A stretch of 17,650 bases of DNA, from assembly GCA_046726435.1 (NCBI GenBank), contig JBKPAM010000160.1, positions 1 to 17,650 on the forward strand. Direction: 5' to 3'. The notes under the pieces were generated by a model, which was given only the letters and a program-made list of their open reading frames with translations, was not told the DNA's origin and ran no database searches. Origin of the DNA: AC-32 sp046726435. GTDB taxonomy: Bacteria; Actinomycetota; Thermoleophilia; Gaiellales; Gaiellaceae. This document shows, piece after piece, positions 14,229 to 17,650 of the stretch (its first letter is position 1; each line of letters starts with the position of its first letter). A program made the position numbers and the translations under genes.

Positions 14229-14933
14229 CTAGGTAAAGGCGTTGACCGCTCGCGCGACGATCAGGCCGAACAGCGCGAGCGCGACGGTCGACTGCACCAG
14301 CATCGTGTACTTCGCGCGGTGGGTGAGCGGCATGACGTCGGTCGGGCTGAACGCGGTCGCGTTGGTGAAACCGAGGTGCAGGTAGTCCAGGAACACCGGC
14401 CTCCAGCCGGGCGGCGCCAACTCCGGGCTCATGTGCTGCGTGAACGCGAAGTCGATCGGAGTCTCTTGCCTCGAGCGCGCGATCGGTCCGCCGCTGTCGA
14501 TCAGCCAGTAGAGCAGCGCGAACGAGAGGTTGTTGCCGAGCCAGACGAGGCCGCCGGAGGCCAGGAGCTCGCTCGGGGAGTTGCTGACGCCGGTCCCGTT
14601 GATCAGGTCGTAAATCAGGACCACCGTCGCCCAGAGCGCGGCCACCACGAGTGCGCCGACGAGGAAGACCAGGAGCGGGCGCAGCCAGCGCGCGCGGAAC
14701 GCGAGGCGGGCCGGGTCTCCCGCGACCAGCACGAAGAGCAGAACGGCTTCGATTGCCGGCAGCAGCCACGGCATCCGGATCGCACCCTCGTTCGGCAGCC
14801 AGATCCGTAGGCCGATGTTGAGCCCGATGAACGCGACCAGGGCGAGGGCGGGCGGCCAGCGTGACTCTCCGAGACGCGCCTCCGTCGCTTCGCCCGGGGA
14901 GGAAGCCGCGGCAGCTTCACTGCGGGAGCTCAC
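14229..14933 (-). CDS. Channel-like membrane protein with a K+-channel-style pore segment, filter TAFSPTD
   Basis: This protein has 234 residues from GTG 14933; an in-frame ATG at 15005 is an alternative that would leave only nine bases to the divergent gene. Hydrophobic segments lie at about 27-44, 52-70, 79-105 and 124-146. A pore-like hairpin (FLDYLHLGFTNATAFSPTD, about 181-199) follows, and then a last helix (about 208-231). The C-terminal third resembles two-helix K+ channels: helix, pore loop with 'T.TA-filter-D..PLT..AK', helix ending in ARAVN. TAFSPTD takes the place of TVGYGD. It may relate to DUF1345-type proteins, but I cannot confirm a family. A decayed homologue lies at 15745-16208, and a family X gene lies between them. 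Its stop abuts the stop of the GMC gene with no gap. Confidence 0.7.
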   Translation of the reverse strand: MSSRSEAAAASSPGEATEARLGESRWPPALALVAFIGLNIGLRIWLPNEGAIRMPWLLPAIEAVLLFVLVAGDPARLAFRARWLRPLLVFLVGALVVAALWATVVLIYDLINGTGVSNSPSELLASGGLVWLGNNLSFALLYWLIDSGGPIARSRQETPIDFAFTQHMSPELAPPGWRPVFLDYLHLGFTNATAFSPTDVMPLTHRAKYTMLVQSTVALALFGLIVARAVNAFT

Positions 14934-15014
14934 GACCGCATCGTCGCACAGGCAAGCGTGCCGGTCTCTTGCGGCGACACCGGCAACGTCCTTCGTGAGC
15001 CTCATCCTTCCACC

Positions 15015-15650
15015 GTGAGCGACTCGACCGCCGCCGAGCGGCGTCTGGAGCTCGTCTCGACGGTGCTCCTCGCCCTCGCGACGGTCGCGACGGCCTGGGC
15101 CGCTTACCAGTCGCGCGAGTGGACCGGCGAGCAGTCCCAGGGGTACAGCCACGCAACGGCGACGCGCATCGCGGTAAACCGCTCCGCGGCGCTCGCGAAC
15201 CGCCAGGTGCAGATCGACGTGGCCACGTTCATCCAGTGGGCCAATGCGCACGAGGAGCACCGCAGCCAACTGGCGCGTTTCTATCGCGCCCGTTTTCGAG
15301 ACGAGTTCAAGCCGGCGTTTACCGCCTGGCTCGCCGCGAAGCCGTTCGAGGACGCGGATGCGCCTCGGACGCCGTTCGCGATGCCGCAGTACCGGCTGAA
15401 GGCGTCGGTCAAGGCCGACCGCCTGGAGGCAACGGCGGCGGCGGCCTCCGAGCGGGCGAAGGAGGCGAACCAGCGCGCCGACAACTACATGCTCGCCGTC
15501 GTTCTGTTCGCCTCGTCGCTCTTCTTCGCCGGAATCAGCACGAAGCTCGGAACTCTTAGAGCCCGGACCGCAATCCTCGGCCTCGGTAGCGTCCTCTTCC
15601 TCGGAACCCTGATCTGGATCTCAACGTTTCCGGTCCAACTAACGGTCTGA
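15015..15650 (+). CDS. Family X membrane protein of unknown function (copy 2)
   Basis: This protein has 211 residues from GTG 15015. The frame extends to a GTG at 14958, but the added residues (MPVSCGDTGNVL...) look non-coding and align with nothing in copy 1. The layout is the same as the protein at 5889: an N-terminal helix (about 11-29, ending VATAWAAYQSREW), a polar loop of ~120 residues including RFRDEFKPAFTAWLAAKPF and an alanine-rich probable coiled coil (about 135-158), then two helices near 162-178 and 184-204 around KLGTLRAR. Ungapped identity to copy 1 is 31 of 81 through the loop core. No Shine-Dalgarno sequence is seen. It lies between an intact and a decayed channel-like gene, which suggests an association of the two families. 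Function unknown. Confidence 0.75.
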   Translation: MSDSTAAERRLELVSTVLLALATVATAWAAYQSREWTGEQSQGYSHATATRIAVNRSAALANRQVQIDVATFIQWANAHEEHRSQLARFYRARFRDEFKPAFTAWLAAKPFEDADAPRTPFAMPQYRLKASVKADRLEATAAAASERAKEANQRADNYMLAVVLFASSLFFAGISTKLGTLRARTAILGLGSVLFLGTLIWISTFPVQLTV

Positions 15651-15672
15651 GATCCCTTCCTGATGGTCTTCA

Positions 15673-15689
15673 CCGGCACCGGCTGCCGG
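15673..15689. repeat. Hairpin CCGGCA-N5-TGCCGG downstream of family X copy 2
   Basis: An exact 6-bp stem with a 5-base loop starts 23 bases after the stop at 15650. There is no T-run, so it would not be a classical intrinsic terminator, although GC hairpins without a U-tract can pause or stabilise transcripts in actinobacteria. A role is not established. Confidence 0.25.
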
Positions 15690-15744
15690 ACGTCGAGCGG
15701 CGGAGCGTTGTCGTCGAGCCGATGACCTGCGCACGCCGAATGGC

Positions 15745-16208
15745 ATTGGGCTCGTCCTGTTCGCGGCAACTAAGAGCCCTGGCCATGGATCCTGCTCGGG
15801 TCGGGCTGCTGCTCTTGCTCTGATCGGCGACCTCATCCACGGCGGCCCGGAGACGAACTCGGCAGCGACCTGCTCGAGGCCGGGACGATCGTCTGGGTGT
15901 CGAACAACATCGCGTTCGCTCTTCTCTACTGGGAACTCGACGGCAGCGGCGCTGCCGCGCGCGTCACCACCTTCCGACCCACGCCGACCTCGCGTTCCCC
16001 CAAACAGCTGATCCCGCGGATCGCGCCTCCCGACTGGCGACCCAGGTTTATCGACTACCTCTACCAGGGCTTTACCAACGCGACCGCCTTCAGCCCGACT
16101 GACGTAATGCCGCTTGTGCCCTGGGCCAAGATCGCGATGGCGGTGCAGTCGCTCGTCTCGATCGGCATCCTCGGGCTCGTGATCGCACGGGCCGTGAACG
16201 TGTTTACT
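15745..16208 (+). pseudogene. Decayed second copy of the channel-like gene, multiple frameshifts
   Basis: This fills most of the 608-base gap between annotated genes. Pieces of the protein at 14229-14933 recur in order but in different frames. IGLVLFA (from 15745) and LIGDLIHGG (from about 15820) match LLFVLVA and LIYDLINGT. SDLLEAGTIVWVSNNIAFALLYW, in the frame of 15897, matches SELLASGGLVWLGNNLSFALLYW after a shift near 15859-15866. DLAFPQ (from 15986) lies in a third frame and returns near the C5A3 run at 15998-16004. The end, IDYLYQGFTNATAFSPTDVM through ARAVNVFT, is nearly identical to the intact copy. About 20 residues of the middle appear to be missing. The stop expected after FT at 16208 is absent, so the frame runs on over the next gene. 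Sequencing error is possible but would need several indels here only. Confidence 0.75.
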
Positions 16209-16244
16209 CGCCGTCGCCCGATGACGCCTCGGGCCCGGTTTAGC

Positions 16245-16250
16245 TACCGT
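16245..16250 (+). promoter_or_regulatory. Candidate -10 box TACCGT for the small gene at 16259
   Basis: TACCGT is followed by eight bases and GTG 16259, with no ribosome site between. This suggests a leaderless or near-leaderless transcript. The hexamer fits TANNNT only, so support is weak. Confidence 0.3.
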
Positions 16251-16258
16251 GGCGCGTC

Positions 16259-16582
16259 GTGGCCGAAGTGGTCGAGACACACGACCTCACCGAGCCTTCA
16301 CAGCACGGCTGGGCGCTGGACTACAGGATCCGACGGGAAGACGGCGAGGAGCTTCACGCCGAGGTTCGCTGCTGGGACAGGGCGCAGGCGGCTGCAAAGC
16401 GGGCCGCAAACGCCGAGGCTCTCGCGGCGATCGCGGACCGGGGCATCGCTGCCGCGCTCGAATACGCGGAGCTGGTGGAGTCGCCGGAGACGCGCGGGGC
16501 GGTGCTGATCTCGATCTGGTTCGACCCCGCCGACGAAGGCAACCTGCGCCGTCGCGTCAGCTACGAGCGTCCTCTCGAGTAG
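16259..16582 (+). CDS. Small soluble protein of unknown function
   Basis: This 107-residue protein starts at GTG 16259. It is hydrophilic, with no signal peptide or membrane helix. A short beta-like start (HGWALDYRIRREDGEELHAEVRCW) is followed by an alanine-rich helix (DRAQAAAKRAANAEALAAIADRGIAAALEYAELV) and a strand pair (RGAVLISIWFDP, LRRRVSYERPLE). I recognise no family. Codon use looks coding, with GC-rich third positions in this frame. Its last 22 bases overlap the 3' end of the convergent antiporter gene. It follows the decayed channel gene, whose lost stop lets another frame run through it; that frame gives arginine/serine-rich text and is not the gene. Existence is likely, function unknown. 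Confidence 0.6.
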   Translation: MAEVVETHDLTEPSQHGWALDYRIRREDGEELHAEVRCWDRAQAAAKRAANAEALAAIADRGIAAALEYAELVESPETRGAVLISIWFDPADEGNLRRRVSYERPLE

Positions 16583-17650
16583 GTCGCACGCCCTCTCCCC
16601 GCTGCGGCTCCTGGTGATTCGACGACGGCGAGGACGATCACGGTGTCGCCCGACCGCACGTCGAGAGGGCGGCCATCCGACGCGATGCTCAGTCGTCCAT
16701 CGCGGGCGACCGCGAAGAGCGGCACCTCGGTCCGCGTCTCTTCCGGGCGAAGAGCTTGGTCTACGCTCCTGCTCACGATCCGCGCCCCGGCGGCGAACTG
16801 CCGGTCGAGCTCGGCGAACGTGAGCGAGCGGTCGCCGAAGATGCCGGCCTCTCTCGAGGGTGGCAGCAGGTCCGGCTCGTCGGGGTGTGGAGCGACTCGG
16901 TAGACGTGCTGGTAGCCGAGCTCGCCACGCAGCTCGGCGGCGCCGAGGGTGTTGAAGTCGTCGCTGCGCGTCAGCAACAAGGCATCGGTGATCTCCTCGA
17001 GCTCCGCCTCGCGACTGACCGCGTCGACCATTATCCGGCCACGGTCGGCGTCGAGGCCCGCGCCGCGGGCCGCCGTCTGGTGATCGGACGGCCCGACCCA
17101 CATGCGCACCGCGACGCCGGACCGCTTGAGGGCTGCCGCGATCTCGCGCGCCCAGGGATGGCCGCCGACGACGAGCACCAGCGTGCGGCCAGCTCTGGCT
17201 ACCCCGAGCAGCCGAGCGACAGGGGCGGCCGTGAGCCCATAGACCACGACCGTTCCGAAAATCGCGACGAACACGATCGGGAGGACTTTGCCCGCTCCCA
17301 CGATTCCTTTCTGCGCCAGCTCCGGGCCAAACGCCGCCGCCGTCGCTCCGGCGACGATGCCGCGCGGCGCCATCCACGCGACGAACGCCCGCTCATGCCG
17401 CGTAAAAGACGAGCGCAATGTCGCCAGCGCGACGGCGACGGGCCGAACGATCACGATCATGACGGCGAGGAGCACCAGCGCCTGCGGCATCACCGATCTC
17501 ACCTCGTGAGGGGAGACGGATGCCGCCACGAGGACGAACAGCACCCCGATCAGCAGCTGGACGAGCGTCTCCTCGAACTCGAAGAGCGAGAGGCTGATGT
17601 CGATGCCCCGCTGATTGCCCACGGCAATCCCCATGAGCACGGCCGCCACG
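16561..17650 (-). CDS. Cation:proton antiporter (CPA1/NhaP type) with C-terminal TrkA-N/TrkA-C regions, partial
   Basis: The minus-strand frame is open from the window edge, so the N-terminal helices are missing; about 362 residues are visible. Membrane segments include QLLIGVLFVLVAASV, ALVLLAVMIVIVRPVAVALA and the conserved ERAFVAWMAPRGIVAGATAAAF of NhaP-type antiporters. A last helix pair (VLPIVFVAIFGTVVVYGL) is followed by a soluble part. This holds a Rossmann-like TrkA-N domain (TLVLVVGGHPWAREIAAALKR...) and a TrkA-C-like end (VPLFAVARDGRLSIASDG...VRSGDTVIVLA). In the nucleotide-binding loop the usual GxGxxG reads GGHPWA, so ligand binding may differ. Such proteins exchange Na+ or K+ for H+ and are gated through the soluble domains. 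The gene overlaps the convergent small gene by 22 bases. Confidence 0.88.
   Translation of the reverse strand, partial: VAAVLMGIAVGNQRGIDISLSLFEFEETLVQLLIGVLFVLVAASVSPHEVRSVMPQALVLLAVMIVIVRPVAVALATLRSSFTRHERAFVAWMAPRGIVAGATAAAFGPELAQKGIVGAGKVLPIVFVAIFGTVVVYGLTAAPVARLLGVARAGRTLVLVVGGHPWAREIAAALKRSGVAVRMWVGPSDHQTAARGAGLDADRGRIMVDAVSREAELEEITDALLLTRSDDFNTLGAAELRGELGYQHVYRVAPHPDEPDLLPPSREAGIFGDRSLTFAELDRQFAAGARIVSRSVDQALRPEETRTEVPLFAVARDGRLSIASDGRPLDVRSGDTVIVLAVVESPGAAAGRGRATYSRGRS

Noticed and set aside
14958..15014. Longer GTG start for family X copy 2
   Set aside because: The extra residues do not match copy 1 and would remove the shared intergenic space with the divergent gene.
15673..15689. 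Hairpin as an intrinsic terminator
   Set aside because: There is no T-run after the stem; kept only as a low-confidence structure.
15639..16280. Minus-strand 213-residue frame across the gap
   Set aside because: It is a shadow; the plus strand holds pieces clearly homologous to the channel-like protein.
1..17650. CRISPR arrays, tRNAs, rRNAs, insertion sequences, toxin-antitoxin or phage-defence genes
   Set aside because: No regularly spaced repeats, cloverleaf-like sequence, transposase motifs or defence domains were seen on either strand by reading; a covariance-model search would be needed to be certain for small RNAs.

Overview
The window is high-GC bacterial DNA with dense gene packing, frequent GTG starts, strong GGAGG-type ribosome sites and TANNNT-type -10 boxes. 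Together with the gene types this suggests a soil-type actinobacterium, possibly in the Thermoleophilia (Gaiellales or Solirubrobacterales). That placement is an inference from style, because there is no rRNA or other marker. I see no tRNA, rRNA, CRISPR array, insertion sequence or phage gene.

Left part (1-6572). A truncated AI-2E family permease (-) diverges from a small protein of unknown function (+). Next come a DUF2254 membrane protein (-) and a full-length glutamate decarboxylase (-). The decarboxylase diverges from a DHA2-type drug/proton antiporter (+), which overlaps by one base a membrane protein of unknown family (+, called family X here).

Centre (6637-11262). A tight three-gene run encodes type II NADH dehydrogenase, glucose-6-phosphate dehydrogenase and a GH15 trehalase/glucoamylase. 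This is a plausible route from trehalose or alpha-glucan through glucose to the oxidative pentose phosphate pathway, with a quinone-linked NADH oxidase. A convergent cyclase-cupin pair (-) follows, and it diverges from a GMC flavin oxidoreductase (+) that carries a cysteine cluster.

Right part (14229-17650). A channel-like membrane protein (-) has a pore-helix/filter-like motif TAFSPTD. It diverges from a second family X protein (+), an ungapped homologue of the first over its core. Behind that lies a decayed second copy of the channel-like gene with several frameshifts. A small unknown gene follows (+), and then the C-terminal part of a CPA1/NhaP-type cation/proton antiporter with TrkA domains (-), cut by the window end.

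Three points stand out. The channel-like gene and its decayed copy flank a family X gene, and the other family X gene is coupled to a transporter. All four convergent junctions overlap or abut, leaving no room for terminators. Promoter regions repeatedly combine a TAGGCT-like -10 box with a dyad of CATC...GATG type. Much of the content (decarboxylase, antiporters, channel-like proteins, NDH-2, trehalase) fits pH, ion and osmotic stress physiology, but that theme is inference.
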